NCBI GenBank assembly: GCA_030749435.1
Contig: JASMKH010000008.1
Coordinates: 16,987 to 80,986 of the forward strand
Length of the DNA stretch: 64,000 nt
Direction of reading: 5' to 3'
From: Phycisphaerales bacterium
Lineage (GTDB): Bacteria; Planctomycetota; Phycisphaerae; Phycisphaerales; SM1A02
Numbering within the stretch: the first letter of the stretch is position 1; each line of letters starts with the position of its first letter. The translations under genes were made by a program, and so were the position numbers. Below the pieces are notes generated by a model, which worked only from the letters and a program-made list of their open reading frames with translations, was not told where the DNA came from and made no database searches. Shown here piece after piece: positions 1 to 8,692 of the stretch.

Positions 1-2
1 TG

Positions 3-464
3 CCCTGGATTTCACTCACACTCGCGGGCTCGTTCGGACTCTATGGTCTGACGCGGAAGCAGGTGGCTGTTGGGCCGGCGGCAGGGTTGGCTGTCGAGAT
101 GCTGCTGCTGCTTCCGTTCATGGTGGCCCTGCTGTGGTTCGACCACGTGCGATACGGCAACGCAGCCCTCGCTGGTCCGTGGTGGGTGTCGCTGCTACTG
201 CTTCTTGGCGGTGTCGTGACGATCGTGCCGTTGGTGCTATTCTCGGGCTGCGTCAGGCGATTGCGGCTCGCGAGCGTAGGTGTGCTGCAGTACATCTCAC
301 CTACCGGGCAACTGTTGCTTGCAGTCTTCGCATTTGGCGAGCCGTTCGGTCCGGAACGTGGCGTTGCCTTTGTGCTCATCTGGGCTGCAGTACTGACATA
401 CTCGATCGACTCCATGCGCAGGTCCAAGTGGCCGGAGCCGATCGCTGTGCCGGGCGAAGCGTAG
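3..464 (+). CDS. rarD: RarD/EamA-family transporter, C-terminal part (5' end outside window)
   Basis: This is the 3' part of an inner-membrane drug/metabolite-superfamily transporter; the reading frame is already open at the first bases of the window. The visible part holds about five hydrophobic segments. It begins with the family motif SFGLYGLTRKQ, followed by a helix (EMLLLLPFMVALLW), LGGVVTIVPLVLFSGCVRRL and YISPTGQLLLAVFAFGEPF, which match the second half of RarD proteins. The family is annotated as chloramphenicol-sensitive/EamA permease, but the natural substrate is uncertain. A polar tail after the last helix (SMRRSKWPEP) is probably cytoplasmic. The N-terminal half cannot be assessed. 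Confidence 0.85.
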   Translation, partial: PWISLTLAGSFGLYGLTRKQVAVGPAAGLAVEMLLLLPFMVALLWFDHVRYGNAALAGPWWVSLLLLLGGVVTIVPLVLFSGCVRRLRLASVGVLQYISPTGQLLLAVFAFGEPFGPERGVAFVLIWAAVLTYSIDSMRRSKWPEPIAVPGEA

Positions 465-665
465 CCTCCGGCGGATTCTCGGGGCCGTGCGACCCCGCCG
501 GGGACGAGTTCGGGCTCCCGCCTGCTGCGGCATCGGGGCAGCCGCAACGTCCTGGTGCCAGCGAGAAACGAGGATGCCCGACAGAATTGTGCGGATTCCG
601 AAGTGGACTCTCGCATGTACGATTGGGGGACGTGATACTGAAACGCAGACGAAGGAGCGAACGAG

Positions 666-1853
666 ATGCATGCAATGATTCTGGTGATGGCGACTGCGGC
701 GCCGCAATTCGAGATCGTGGAGATCGGAACCTTCGGAACAGGGCCCTGCGGCGCCCACGACGTCAGCGAGGTGGATACCGCATGCGGACAAGGCACAGCG
801 CCCAATGGCCTCTCGCTCCACGCGTTCTATTGGGACGGCAGTGTGATGCACAATATCCCGCCGCTCAACGCGCCGAACGGTGGCAATACCTGGGGGTTTT
901 CCATGAACCGGCACGGTCACGTTGTGGGCTACTCGACGGCGGCGACCGGGAGCACCTTCCATCCGTACGTGTGGACGCCTGAAGACGGCACCTCCGATCT
1001 GGGCGTGCCTTCCTGGGCGGCCGGAGATTACGGGCAGGCGATCGACATCAATGACGGTGGAACCGTAGTCGGGCTGGTCGGGACGGTGCCGTACAACATT
1101 CGAGGATGCATCTGGATCGATGGCGAGATGCGCCAGGTGGAACCGTTCGGAGGAACCGAATCGCAGTGTCTTGCTGTGAATGAATTGAACGATGTGGTTG
1201 GGTTTGCCCGGCTTGAGTCCGGGAAAATGCGAGGGTTCGTCGTTCCCAACGGCAACGTCGATGCCATCATCGAGTTGGAAGCGCCCGAGGGTGGTGGCGC
1301 CCGGGCTACCGACATCAACGAGCAACGCGTGGTGTGTGGATGGGGCGCTAATGAAGACGGCACTTACCACGCGCTTCAGTGGTCGCTTGAGAACGGGATG
1401 GAGTACCTCGGCGAGCCGGACGGCTGGCAGGCCTTTGCGTATGACATCAACGAGTCGGGCTGGGTTGTCGGCAAGGCTTGGGGCCCTCCCTCGGTCTCAG
1501 GGATCACCTACTACGGGTGCGCCTGGATCGACGGCGAGTTCGTGTTGCTCAAGGACGTGGTCGTCAACAACACCGAAGATGCCGAGTTCCGGATTGCCAG
1601 GGGCGTCAACGAGCACGGTTGGATCGCTACATCAATGGCCTGGGACAATCAGGACAACCGTGCCGCCGTACTCCGTCCGAGGAGTGATGTCCCCGGCGAC
1701 GTCAATGGGGACGGCGTTGTTGGCACAGACGATCTTCTGACGATCATCTCGATGTGGGGGCCGTGCGAGCCACCATGCAGCGCCGATCTGAACGGCGACG
1801 GAATGGTTGGAACCGATGATCTGCTGGTGGTGCTGGCCAACTGGACCGCTTGA
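666..1853 (+). CDS. Secreted HAF-repeat-like protein with C-terminal dockerin-like module
   Basis: A protein of 395 residues, probably exported. Residues about 20-330 consist of repeats of the HAF type (DIN-x-VVG-W-x-A-W / GxMxxLG patterns such as DINDGGTVVGLVGT and DINEQRVVCGWG), which are expected to form a beta-propeller-like surface domain. The C-terminus has two calcium-binding dockerin-like half repeats, GDVNGDGVVGTDDLL and ADLNGDGMVGTDDLL, each followed by a W. The start is supported by AAGGAG eight bases upstream. The signal peptide is very short (MHAMILVMATAAP), which is odd for the family, so the export route is uncertain. The enzymatic role, if any, is unknown. A strong hairpin follows the stop. 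Confidence 0.8.
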   Translation: MHAMILVMATAAPQFEIVEIGTFGTGPCGAHDVSEVDTACGQGTAPNGLSLHAFYWDGSVMHNIPPLNAPNGGNTWGFSMNRHGHVVGYSTAATGSTFHPYVWTPEDGTSDLGVPSWAAGDYGQAIDINDGGTVVGLVGTVPYNIRGCIWIDGEMRQVEPFGGTESQCLAVNELNDVVGFARLESGKMRGFVVPNGNVDAIIELEAPEGGGARATDINEQRVVCGWGANEDGTYHALQWSLENGMEYLGEPDGWQAFAYDINESGWVVGKAWGPPSVSGITYYGCAWIDGEFVLLKDVVVNNTEDAEFRIARGVNEHGWIATSMAWDNQDNRAAVLRPRSDVPGDVNGDGVVGTDDLLTIISMWGPCEPPCSADLNGDGMVGTDDLLVVLANWTA

Positions 1854-1884
1854 GTGGCGATCTGCCGGACGAATGAGCGAACAG

Positions 1885-1914
1885 GGGCGGTGGCGAGACG
1901 GCTCGCCGCCGCCC
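1885..1914. terminator. Bidirectional hairpin terminator
   Basis: A 13-bp GC-rich stem (1885-1897 with 1902-1914, one G-T pair) with a 4-base loop lies between two convergent genes whose stops are at 1853 and 1922. There is no long T run, so termination strength is uncertain, but the position fits a shared terminator. Confidence 0.6.
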
Positions 1915-1921
1915 TCGTCCT

Positions 1922-2218
1922 TCACGTGGTCTGCGGTTGCCTGGCCGCGGCCTCGTCGTAGAGTTTCAGCACGATCGTGCTGAAGGCGTGGGCAGGGCCA
2001 CCCCCCATCAGTACGGCAATGTCAAGCGTCTCGAGTACCTCGTCCCGTGTCGCACCCGCGCGAACGGCCAGCGGAACATGGTGATGCAGGCAGTGCTCGC
2101 ACAGGCGGCTGACGGCGGCCACAATGGCCATCAATTCCTTGGTCTTGACGTCCAGGACGCCCGGCTCAAGGGATGCTCTGTACATTGATCGAAACGCGTG
2201 TTCAGATTCCTGCCTCAT
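1922..2218 (-). CDS. Carboxymuconolactone decarboxylase / AhpD-like protein
   Basis: A small helical protein of 98 residues. It contains the AhpD/CMD core: KELMAIVAAVSRLCEHCLHHH with a CxxC pair and nearby histidines, then AGATRDEVLETLDIAVLMGGGPA. In AhpD relatives the CxxC pair is redox active and supports peroxidase recycling. The exact partner here is unknown. A longer ORF runs upstream to 2287, but the ATG at 2218 is preferred because AGGAGA lies nine bases before it and the extra N-terminus is low-complexity. It is convergent with the HAF-dockerin gene and shares its terminator region. Confidence 0.8.
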   Translation of the reverse strand: MRQESEHAFRSMYRASLEPGVLDVKTKELMAIVAAVSRLCEHCLHHHVPLAVRAGATRDEVLETLDIAVLMGGGPAHAFSTIVLKLYDEAAARQPQTT

Positions 2219-2340
2219 GGGGTGCGCTCTCCTGGCGGGGCTCATTGGCCCGGCTTGGCCCGGTAATGATACGTTGAACGACGTCACACGCTGTCTGAGT
2301 GACCGACTAGACTGATGCCGTTTCAGAAGGATCCACGCGA

Positions 2341-3654
2341 ATGCGACAGATCATCGTGGCTGGAGTGCTGGCCTGTGCCATGCCGATTGCCAGCGCTCAG
2401 GACACGGGCGGCCCGGGTGGGATTGGTTCCGGTGCCGCTCCCACTGGCGATCGAGGCGGTGTGGACAAGAGTGACGTCCCTGAGGCACGGACGGTTCTGG
2501 ACGCCTACTTTCAAGCCATCGGCGGGGAGGAGGCGGTGCGGGGCTTGAAAGGGCTCACGCGGACGTACGATTGGAAGATCGACGAGGAAACGGGGACGCT
2601 CTTGAGCAGATCCGGCGCGGCTGGCGCATTTCGGGCCGACATGACGATGGCCGGGTCCGCTTGGCACGAGCGCCAGAGTTCTGATGGGGTTCGAACGTGG
2701 CTGGAAGATGCCGAGGGGGTGTGCTTCCCCGCAGCCGACGCTGTCGCCCTGCAACTTCGGATGGAACACGACCCCGGGGCACTGCTTGAGCCATCCCGGA
2801 TCACGCGGGCCATGACTGTGACTGGAGAGGTCAGCGTCGCGGGACGCCCCAACTGGCGTCTCATTCTGGTGCCCAAGGTCGGCAGGCCCTGGTACCTGTT
2901 CTTCGATACTGATACCGGGTTGCTGTCGAGATTTGAGTTCAGTCGCCCCAATGATGATGGTCGGCCGATCATGGTGGTGCGGGGATTCCATGATTGGAAG
3001 AAGACTGGTCCGATCCTCCAGCCTCATCTGATTCAGGAGCGATCGGTTGCGGGCAACGTGGACTTGACGCTCACCGAAGCCAACGTTGATCCGCTGCCGC
3101 CCGACACATTTGCATTGACCCCGTGCGCGAGAAAGGGGTTCAGCACGATCCCTGAGACCCACTCGCCTCCCGACTTGAAGGACCTTCCAACACAGGGCAA
3201 CTATCACTCGAAACTCATCAAAGCCATCGGCCCGACGCTCATCCAGGCCGATGGGACGGAAGTGCCGTCCTCAATGCTCGCCGACCAGCCCGATGTGCTG
3301 CTGTACTTCACGGCGAAGTGGTGCGCACCCTGCCGAAGGTTCACACCCAAACTCGTTGACTTCTATGACAAGGCCGCCGGGCGGCGGGACTTCATGGTCG
3401 TTCTGGTCAGCAGTGATCGCGCTGCCGATCAGATGATGAAGTACATGACGGAGTACAAGATCGAGTTCCCGGCCGTCCCGTTTGAACGAGTCGCCAAGAG
3501 CGGAATCAAGAAGGCATGGGGGGCCCGTGGCATTCCAAATCTGGTCTGGCTCGACGGCCAGGACGACGTGGTGAAAGGCAGTTATGAGAACGGTCGCTAC
3601 GTGGGACCGCCAGCGGTTCTCGGCGCCTTTCAACGCCACCTCGGAGTCGAGTAG
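2341..3654 (+). CDS. Secreted thioredoxin-like protein with N-terminal LolA-like domain
   Basis: A protein of 437 residues with an apparent signal peptide (MRQIIVAGVLACAMPIASA). Residues about 50-260 resemble the periplasmic lipoprotein-sorting/LolA-like fold (DAYFQAIGGEEAVRGLKGL, then beta-rich sequence). Residues about 290-437 form a TlpA/tryparedoxin-like thioredoxin domain with the active site WCAPC at Cys328/Cys331 and a conserved cis-Pro region GARGIPNLVWLDG. It probably acts as an envelope thiol-disulfide reductase coupled to a lipid- or protein-binding module. The substrate is unknown. The next gene starts 7 bases after its stop, suggesting co-transcription. Confidence 0.8.
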   Translation: MRQIIVAGVLACAMPIASAQDTGGPGGIGSGAAPTGDRGGVDKSDVPEARTVLDAYFQAIGGEEAVRGLKGLTRTYDWKIDEETGTLLSRSGAAGAFRADMTMAGSAWHERQSSDGVRTWLEDAEGVCFPAADAVALQLRMEHDPGALLEPSRITRAMTVTGEVSVAGRPNWRLILVPKVGRPWYLFFDTDTGLLSRFEFSRPNDDGRPIMVVRGFHDWKKTGPILQPHLIQERSVAGNVDLTLTEANVDPLPPDTFALTPCARKGFSTIPETHSPPDLKDLPTQGNYHSKLIKAIGPTLIQADGTEVPSSMLADQPDVLLYFTAKWCAPCRRFTPKLVDFYDKAAGRRDFMVVLVSSDRAADQMMKYMTEYKIEFPAVPFERVAKSGIKKAWGARGIPNLVWLDGQDDVVKGSYENGRYVGPPAVLGAFQRHLGVE

Positions 3655-3661
3655 TCCCGGC

Positions 3662-4276
3662 GTGGTGGAGCCATCGCATCTCGACGCGTATCGGGTCGCC
3701 ATTGCTGAGCATGGTCCCGGGTTTTCGGCGACGCTCTGGGGATCCCCGGAGACGCAGGCCCTGCGATTCAAGGTGCTGCACGCGTTGATCGGCGGGTTCG
3801 GCGGGACCAGTGTGCTGGATCTGGGCTGCGGCGACGCGGCGCTGGCCCGTTGGATGGACCAGCGTGGTGATCGGCCGGACGCGTATCTCGGACTCGATGC
3901 CATGGCGAGTCAGATTGAGCATGGCTGCGAAACGCTGCCTGAGTGGGCGATGGCCAGAGTGGCTGACATCGTTTCGGGTGGGCCGCTTCCGATCGGGTTC
4001 GACTGGGTGGTGATCTCCGGCACGCTCAATACGATGCCCGATCGCGATACGCGACACGTGATTGCCTCGGCCTGGGAGTCCTGCACCATCGGACTCGCCT
4101 TCAACGTGTTGGCCGAGCGCCCGGCCTTGAAGTGGCGGGACCGTGATCTTGGACCGGCACGGCGGCACGATGTGCGGGAGCTGCTCGCCTGGGCGATGGA
4201 ACGCACGCCATTGGTCCAGTGCCGACGTGATTACCTTGAGGGTCACGATGCCACCATCGTGATGCGGCGATCCTGA
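3662..4276 (+). CDS. Class I SAM-dependent methyltransferase
   Basis: A protein of 204 residues with the SAM-binding motif I, VLDLGCGD, at residues 51-58. An acidic residue (YLGLDA) follows at the end of the second strand, with a motif IV-like stretch (FDWVVISGTLNT). This is the Rossmann-like methyltransferase fold; the acceptor molecule cannot be told. The start is placed at GTG 3662 (or GTG 3665), just after the stop of the upstream thioredoxin gene. An ATG at 3584 in the same frame would force a 71-base overlap and adds an unstructured N-terminus. It ends one base before the stop of the convergent zincin gene. Confidence 0.75.
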   Translation: MVEPSHLDAYRVAIAEHGPGFSATLWGSPETQALRFKVLHALIGGFGGTSVLDLGCGDAALARWMDQRGDRPDAYLGLDAMASQIEHGCETLPEWAMARVADIVSGGPLPIGFDWVVISGTLNTMPDRDTRHVIASAWESCTIGLAFNVLAERPALKWRDRDLGPARRHDVRELLAWAMERTPLVQCRRDYLEGHDATIVMRRS

Positions 4277-4277
4277 C

Positions 4278-4658
4278 TCAGCCGTAGCCGGAGTCCTCAA
4301 GTGCCTGCTCGTCGAGGCCGAAGTGGTGGCCGATCTCATGAAGTAACGTGATGCGAATCTCCTCGCGAATGCCCATCCGGGAGCGTTCCGCGGCGGCGAG
4401 GATTCCGATGCGGTACAGGTGAATCGTCTCCGGAAGAACCCCGGCGTCCTCGACACTTTGCGCGGTCAGCGGGATCCCGGAGTGCAGACCGCAAATCTCG
4501 TCGGGCAACGCATCCGACTCGGCGAGGATCTCCGCCGCCGGCTGATCTTCCACAATCACCGGTACACGCTCGATGAGATCGTGCAGCGTCGGCGGCAGGT
4601 GGCTCAGCACCTCTTCGAACACCACATCGAATGCCTCTCGAGCGTCATCGTCGAGCAT
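4278..4658 (-). CDS. Small zincin-like metallopeptidase (zincin_1 / type II)
   Basis: A protein of 126 residues carrying the zinc-protease signature HEIGHHFGLDE, with ligands His107 and His111 and catalytic Glu108. The preceding region (LYRIGILAAAERSRMGIREEIRITLLHE) matches small bacterial zincin_1 proteins, whose substrates are not established. ATG 4658 is preferred to an upstream in-frame start because it lies 2 bases after the stop of the upstream gene, and the extra upstream residues are Arg-rich and unlike the family. It is the last gene of the run that begins at feoA. Confidence 0.8.
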   Translation of the reverse strand: MLDDDAREAFDVVFEEVLSHLPPTLHDLIERVPVIVEDQPAAEILAESDALPDEICGLHSGIPLTAQSVEDAGVLPETIHLYRIGILAAAERSRMGIREEIRITLLHEIGHHFGLDEQALEDSGYG

Positions 4659-4660
4659 GT

Positions 4661-5533
4661 TCAGGTGCGCTCGCCCAACGCGTCCGACACCGACTCGGCT
4701 CGCGCCGAATCGAGAAGGCCTCGCTCCATGGCGTAGGGAAGGCACAGGGTGACGAGATCGCGATAGAGCGGGACGAGTTGCGGCGCGTTGATGGCCAGAA
4801 CACGGAGGTGCTCTTCGATGGTGCCTGCGTCTCCCCGGACGGCCGGCCCCATGACTGCATTCGGCACGCCCAGGCGCTCCAGGTTTCGACCGGCCTCCTG
4901 AACCATCCGTCCCATGGCGCGAGCGCCGGTATCGCGATCAAGGTCCAACTGCCCCCACAAGTCGACGGCTGAGGCGAGCAGTCCGGTCATGAGGCCTCCG
5001 ACCATGGACGCGGACAGGTGGTAGAGCGCGCGGTGCGCCGCGGGAATCGTCACCGGCTCAAGGCCAAGGTCTTCCGCGAATCCCCCGAGCCATCGCCTTG
5101 CGTGATCCGTTCCGTCGATCGCTGCGGTGGCGCCGCGAAGCGCCTCGTGGCCGCGACCGCCTGTGGCGACGACCATCACGGGATGCAGGGATCCCGTCTC
5201 GGCGCCTCGTCCGGCCGCCACGTCGAGTACAGCCAATCCCCGTGATCCCGCGGTGTGGACGACGATCTTGCCCTGCACGTCCCCCAACTCGGACGCGACC
5301 GGTGCGATCGCGTCGTCGGGGACACAGAGCAGGACGACCTCGGCGCTGCGGGCGGCATCCGCGGGGGATGCTGCCAGTCGAGCGCCGACATCCTCTGCAA
5401 CGCGGCTGGCTCTGTCGGGGTGGCGGGACGAGAGTGACGCGATCTGATACCCCGCCGCATGGGCGCCCTGCGTCAGGGCGGTGCCCATGGCGCCCACGCC
5501 GATGATGCTGATACGTGCCCGCGGGTCATTCAT
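4661..5533 (-). CDS. Rossmann-like DUF2520 dehydrogenase (ProC-like)
   Basis: A protein of 290 residues. The N-terminal NAD(P)-binding domain has the glycine motif GVGAMG at residues 12-17. It is followed by LLCVPDDAIAPVASEL and a helical C-terminal domain (ALYHLSASMVGGLMTGLLASAVDLW), as in pyrroline-5-carboxylate-reductase-like proteins of the DUF2520 group. The reaction is not known. Its start overlaps the stop of the small membrane-protein gene by 8 bases, and it is followed two bases later by the zincin gene, so it is likely translated from the feo transcript. Confidence 0.8.
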   Translation of the reverse strand: MNDPRARISIIGVGAMGTALTQGAHAAGYQIASLSSRHPDRASRVAEDVGARLAASPADAARSAEVVLLCVPDDAIAPVASELGDVQGKIVVHTAGSRGLAVLDVAAGRGAETGSLHPVMVVATGGRGHEALRGATAAIDGTDHARRWLGGFAEDLGLEPVTIPAAHRALYHLSASMVGGLMTGLLASAVDLWGQLDLDRDTGARAMGRMVQEAGRNLERLGVPNAVMGPAVRGDAGTIEEHLRVLAINAPQLVPLYRDLVTLCLPYAMERGLLDSARAESVSDALGERT

Positions 5534-5711
5534 GCCGCGAGGATCGCCGGGATTGGTCGACTTGTCGACCCTCCAGCGTCAGATTCGCCCGTTTGGGCCC
5601 CTGACCGCCGCGGCGTGAGAATGTCTGGACAAGCAAGGGCCGCAGGATCAGCAGCAGCGCCGCGAGGCTGGCCACGGTGACGACCCAGAATTGCCAGTCG
5701 CCCCAAGGCAT
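5526..5711 (-). CDS. Small single-pass membrane protein in the feo operon
   Basis: A protein of 61 residues with one transmembrane helix (FWVVTVASLAALLLILRPLLV) followed by a basic tail. The start ATG is directly adjacent to the feoB stop (TGA-ATG), and its end overlaps the next gene by 8 bases, so translation is coupled on both sides. The position is like that of FeoC or other small feoB partners, but there is no visible FeoC winged-helix or Fe-S cysteines. A structural or regulatory role with FeoB is an inference from context. Confidence 0.65.
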   Translation of the reverse strand: MPWGDWQFWVVTVASLAALLLILRPLLVQTFSRRGGQGPKRANLTLEGRQVDQSRRSSRHE

Positions 5712-7643
5712 TCAGCCGCCGCACCAAGTCACGATCAGCCACGTGATCCAAGCGGCCAGCCAGGCAACCCCGGACATCCAGCCGAACTGCAGCGCGGCCC
5801 ACTTCCAGCCGCCCGCCTCACGGGCGGTCACCGCGAGTGTTGGCAGGCACTGCATGGCCAGCACGAAAAACACAAGCAAACTGGCGGCGCTGGCGCGGGT
5901 GAACATCGGTTCACCGTTGTCCCTGCGAGCCCCGGCGATATCGCGGAGTACCTTCGGGTCTTCGGTGTCGTCGCCTCCTGCCACGAGTACCGCCATCGTT
6001 GAGACGAAGACTTCGCGGGCTGCGAATGAAGTCATGACGCCGACGCTCAATTGCCAGTCCCAACCCAACGGTTCGAAGATCGGTTGAACACCCCGACCGA
6101 TGCGTCCGGCAAACGACCATGCCATCGGGTCGGTCGGCTGAGCATTGTCGGCAGGTGTCATGATCGAGGCATCGGCGGCGGCCTTCGGCGAGGTGTCAGG
6201 TGGCTTGGGATAGGCACTCAGCCACCAGAGCACGATCACCATGCCGAGAATCACAGTGCCCGCCTTGCGAATGAAGAGCCACCCTCGGTCCCAGCAGGTG
6301 AGCAGCGCCGAGCGGAGCGAGGGCCACTGATAGGCCGGAAGTTCAAGCACCATCGGCCGCGCGGCCCCTTTGATCACGGTGCTTCTGGCCAGAAGGGACG
6401 ACAGCAGGGCCGCGATGAGACCGAGCACGTAGGCCCCGGCGAAGGCGACCCCGGCAAGAACAGGTTGCTCTGCGAACAGTATCCCGATGAGCAGCACATA
6501 CACGGGGAGGCGAGCGGAGCACGACAGAAACGGCGCGACCAGAATGACGGCGAGCCGATCTCGGCGGTCGGGGACCAGCCGAGCCGACATGATGGCCGGT
6601 ATGGCGCAGGCATGGGCCGAGAGCATGGGCACGAAGGCCTGACCAGGCAGGCCGAATCGCCGCAGCAGCCGATCCATGACGAAGGCGGCGCGGGCGAGAT
6701 ACCCGGAGTCCTCCAGGAGCGAAATGAGGAAGAAGAGAATGAGAATCTGGGGAAGGAACACGACCGTTCCTGCGAGGCCCCCGACGATGCCGTCGACGAT
6801 GAGGTCCTTCACCGCGCCATCTGGAAGGATGGCCGCGAGCCACCCACCGACGTGGCCGAAAATCAGTTCGATGAGGTCCATCGGGATCGTGGCGAACTCG
6901 AAGATGGCCCAGAACACGGTGATCATGACGGTCAGGAAGATCAAGACCCCCAGCATGGGGTGGGTGAATGCGACATCGAGTCTGTCGCTGAGTCGATCCT
7001 GATCGGCCGGAGGCGGGGCGGGGATGCTCTCGCGGATCACGCCGTCGACCCACGCGCCCGTTGCAGAAGGATCATCGCTCTGGGGGAGGGCTGCCACGGA
7101 TGGTTTGGCACGCCCCAGCGCGGAGCGAAGGGCCTCAATGCCCTGTCTGTTTCGCGCCGAAGTTGGAATGACCTCACACCCGAGCCACTGCGAGAGTTTG
7201 TCCGGGTCGATCTGGAGCCCGCGCCGCTGCGCGACATCGACCATATTCAATGCCACGACGCACCGTTGCCCGCTTGAGATCGCCTGCGCGGCGAGGTGCA
7301 GGCTGCGAGCCAGATTGGCTGCGTCGAGTACGACCACCAGGGCCGACGGCGTGAATGCTGCGCCGCGATGGCCACCGAGGCACTCACGTACCGCCTCAGC
7401 CTCGGGCTGATCCAGATCGAGGGCCCACGTTCCCGGCAGGTCGATGATGCGGGCGTCCGGGCAGGATCCCGTTCGGGCATCCACCGTCGTTCCGGGGATG
7501 TTGGCAGTCTGAGACCGAAGGCCGCACAGGGCGTTGAACAGCGTCGTCTTGCCGACGTTGGGCTGTCCGACCAACGCAACGACTGGTCGCGGCTCGTGAG
7601 CGGGGTTGGAGTCCGCGTCACTACGCGGCGTTGGCCCTTCCAT
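5712..7643 (-). CDS. feoB: Ferrous iron transport protein B
   Basis: A protein of 643 residues; the inner-membrane Fe(II) permease with a cytosolic G domain. G motifs are visible: G1 GQPNVGKT at 26-33, G3 DLPG at 68-71 and G4 NMVD at 133-136. The membrane part has two Gate-type halves (for example SGYLARAAFVMDRLLRRFGLPG and a second block near MTSFAAREVFVSTMAVL) and ends in hydrophobic helices. It is shorter than the roughly 770-residue enterobacterial protein, mainly in the linker after the G domain. It starts 6 bases after feoA and is followed immediately by a small membrane-protein gene. Confidence 0.95.
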   Translation of the reverse strand: MEGPTPRSDADSNPAHEPRPVVALVGQPNVGKTTLFNALCGLRSQTANIPGTTVDARTGSCPDARIIDLPGTWALDLDQPEAEAVRECLGGHRGAAFTPSALVVVLDAANLARSLHLAAQAISSGQRCVVALNMVDVAQRRGLQIDPDKLSQWLGCEVIPTSARNRQGIEALRSALGRAKPSVAALPQSDDPSATGAWVDGVIRESIPAPPPADQDRLSDRLDVAFTHPMLGVLIFLTVMITVFWAIFEFATIPMDLIELIFGHVGGWLAAILPDGAVKDLIVDGIVGGLAGTVVFLPQILILFFLISLLEDSGYLARAAFVMDRLLRRFGLPGQAFVPMLSAHACAIPAIMSARLVPDRRDRLAVILVAPFLSCSARLPVYVLLIGILFAEQPVLAGVAFAGAYVLGLIAALLSSLLARSTVIKGAARPMVLELPAYQWPSLRSALLTCWDRGWLFIRKAGTVILGMVIVLWWLSAYPKPPDTSPKAAADASIMTPADNAQPTDPMAWSFAGRIGRGVQPIFEPLGWDWQLSVGVMTSFAAREVFVSTMAVLVAGGDDTEDPKVLRDIAGARRDNGEPMFTRASAASLLVFFVLAMQCLPTLAVTAREAGGWKWAALQFGWMSGVAWLAAWITWLIVTWCGG

Positions 7644-7649
7644 GGCCTC

Positions 7650-7868
7650 TCAGGCGGACACCGCGACTTCGATGGAAGGGGTCAGCACGGCGGACAGGCC
7701 GACGCGGGCGTGCCCGGCCTCGACGATGCACGGCTCGACCCGCCTGACCCGAATCTCGGCACCCTCTCGCAGTCCCATGGCCCGCAGCAGCGCCGCCTCA
7801 TCGCCCGATGCATTCGCGATCGTGGCGGTCGCCCCAAGATCCAACGTGTCGAGTGTGGTGATGGTCAC
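7650..7868 (-). CDS. feoA: Ferrous iron transport protein A
   Basis: A protein of 72 residues, an SH3-like FeoA that partners FeoB on the cytosolic side. The family pattern is clear: LDLGATATIANASGD, then ALLRAMGLREGAEIRVRR and a final beta strand with IEVAVS. The start is set at GTG 7868 because AGGAG lies about nine bases upstream. A TTG 33 bases further upstream overlaps the operator palindrome and has no ribosome-binding site. First gene of the feo operon. Confidence 0.9.
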   Translation of the reverse strand: MTITTLDTLDLGATATIANASGDEAALLRAMGLREGAEIRVRRVEPCIVEAGHARVGLSAVLTPSIEVAVSA

Positions 7869-7879
7869 GGGTGTGCTCC

Positions 7880-7900
7880 TGCTGAGACTCAATCTCAGCA
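7880..7900. promoter_or_regulatory. Fur-box-like palindrome upstream of feoA
   Basis: A perfect inverted repeat of TGCTGAGA and TCTCAGCA separated by 5 bases. Its 15-base core (7883-7897) fits the 7-1-7 Fur layout TGAnAnTnAnTnTCA. It sits between the feoA -10 element and the start codon, covering the expected transcription start, as a repressor site would. Binding by Fur is an inference from sequence and context. Confidence 0.65.
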
Positions 7901-7904
7901 AGAA

Positions 7905-7933
7905 AGACTACCCTCTGGTCGGGATTTCGGCAA
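7905..7933 (-). promoter_or_regulatory. feoA promoter (TTGCCG-N17-TAGTCT)
   Basis: Read on the minus strand, a -35 element TTGCCG (7933-7928) and a -10 element TAGTCT (7910-7905) are separated by exactly 17 bases, immediately upstream of the Fur-like palindrome. The predicted start of transcription falls inside the palindrome. Confidence 0.6.
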
Positions 7934-7959
7934 GGCCTTGTGGGGGCGGGAAGCCGGTG

Positions 7960-8538
7960 TCAGCGACGCCGTCGCCGCCAGGGGAGCCCGGCAAGGCCAA
8001 GGACCGCGAGCGTGGCTGGTCCGGGGATGGGGAGGTATTCGATGATCAACTTCCCGCTCAGATACTGGCCAGCGGGCTCACCAGACCCGTCAACCCAAGT
8101 AGCGCCGGTGAGCAGATACACCTTGCTGTCGTTGTGAGCGAAGAGCCCATCCAACTCGGTATCGAGCGATCCGTCGACCGGGCCGAACTGCCCCCCCTGA
8201 TTGGCGTCCGGGAAGGGCTGCACGATGACATCCGCTGTGGTTCCATCGAGATGGGCGGCCTGGAAGCCAAAATAGGCCTCGCTGCCCCAATTCGGGACGC
8301 CCGTGTTGTCAAAGGTCTCGATGACAATGTCTTCCCAGTGCAGGGCCATGACCTGTGAGCCGCCGCCGATCTCCAGTTCAACCTCGACTGCCGGGGGCCC
8401 ACCCATGTACTCCACGCCGGTCATGTCGTAGATGACCTGCTGGTACTCCTCAATACCGTCACCGGCGGAGGCGAGGCCCGCGGTGGCCGCCACGGCCGTG
8501 GCGGCCAGAATCACCCGGAATGACAGCGGCTGGGACAT
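7960..8538 (-). CDS. Exported protein with PEP-CTERM-like sorting tail
   Basis: A protein of 192 residues. An N-terminal signal peptide (VILAATAVAATAGLASA) is followed by a beta-rich body of unknown function (residues about 30-165). The C-terminus is a sorting signal of the PEP-CTERM kind: PIPGPATLAVLGLAGL followed by an arginine cluster. Such proteins are thought to be processed by an exosortase and held at the cell surface. The start at 8538 is supported by GGAGG five bases upstream; the in-frame ATG four codons earlier would overlap that site. No exosortase gene is in the window. Confidence 0.8.
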   Translation of the reverse strand: MSQPLSFRVILAATAVAATAGLASAGDGIEEYQQVIYDMTGVEYMGGPPAVEVELEIGGGSQVMALHWEDIVIETFDNTGVPNWGSEAYFGFQAAHLDGTTADVIVQPFPDANQGGQFGPVDGSLDTELDGLFAHNDSKVYLLTGATWVDGSGEPAGQYLSGKLIIEYLPIPGPATLAVLGLAGLPWRRRRR

Positions 8539-8692
8539 GCGTTCCTCCATCTGGCCAGCCTACAGGCCGCGGAACCCGATGCAAGCGGTGATTGAGCCCT
8601 TTTCGCATACGGCGGCCCCCCCGCCCCAGGCTCGGGGCGATTGGGACGATTGAGGCAGTCAGATGGCCTGAGGGGTGTGCCGATGGGAACAA

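Noticed and set aside
6051..7277. Long open frame antisense to feoB
   Set aside because: High-GC shadow frame; sequence is Arg/Gly/His-rich without any fold signature, while the opposite strand carries clear FeoB motifs.
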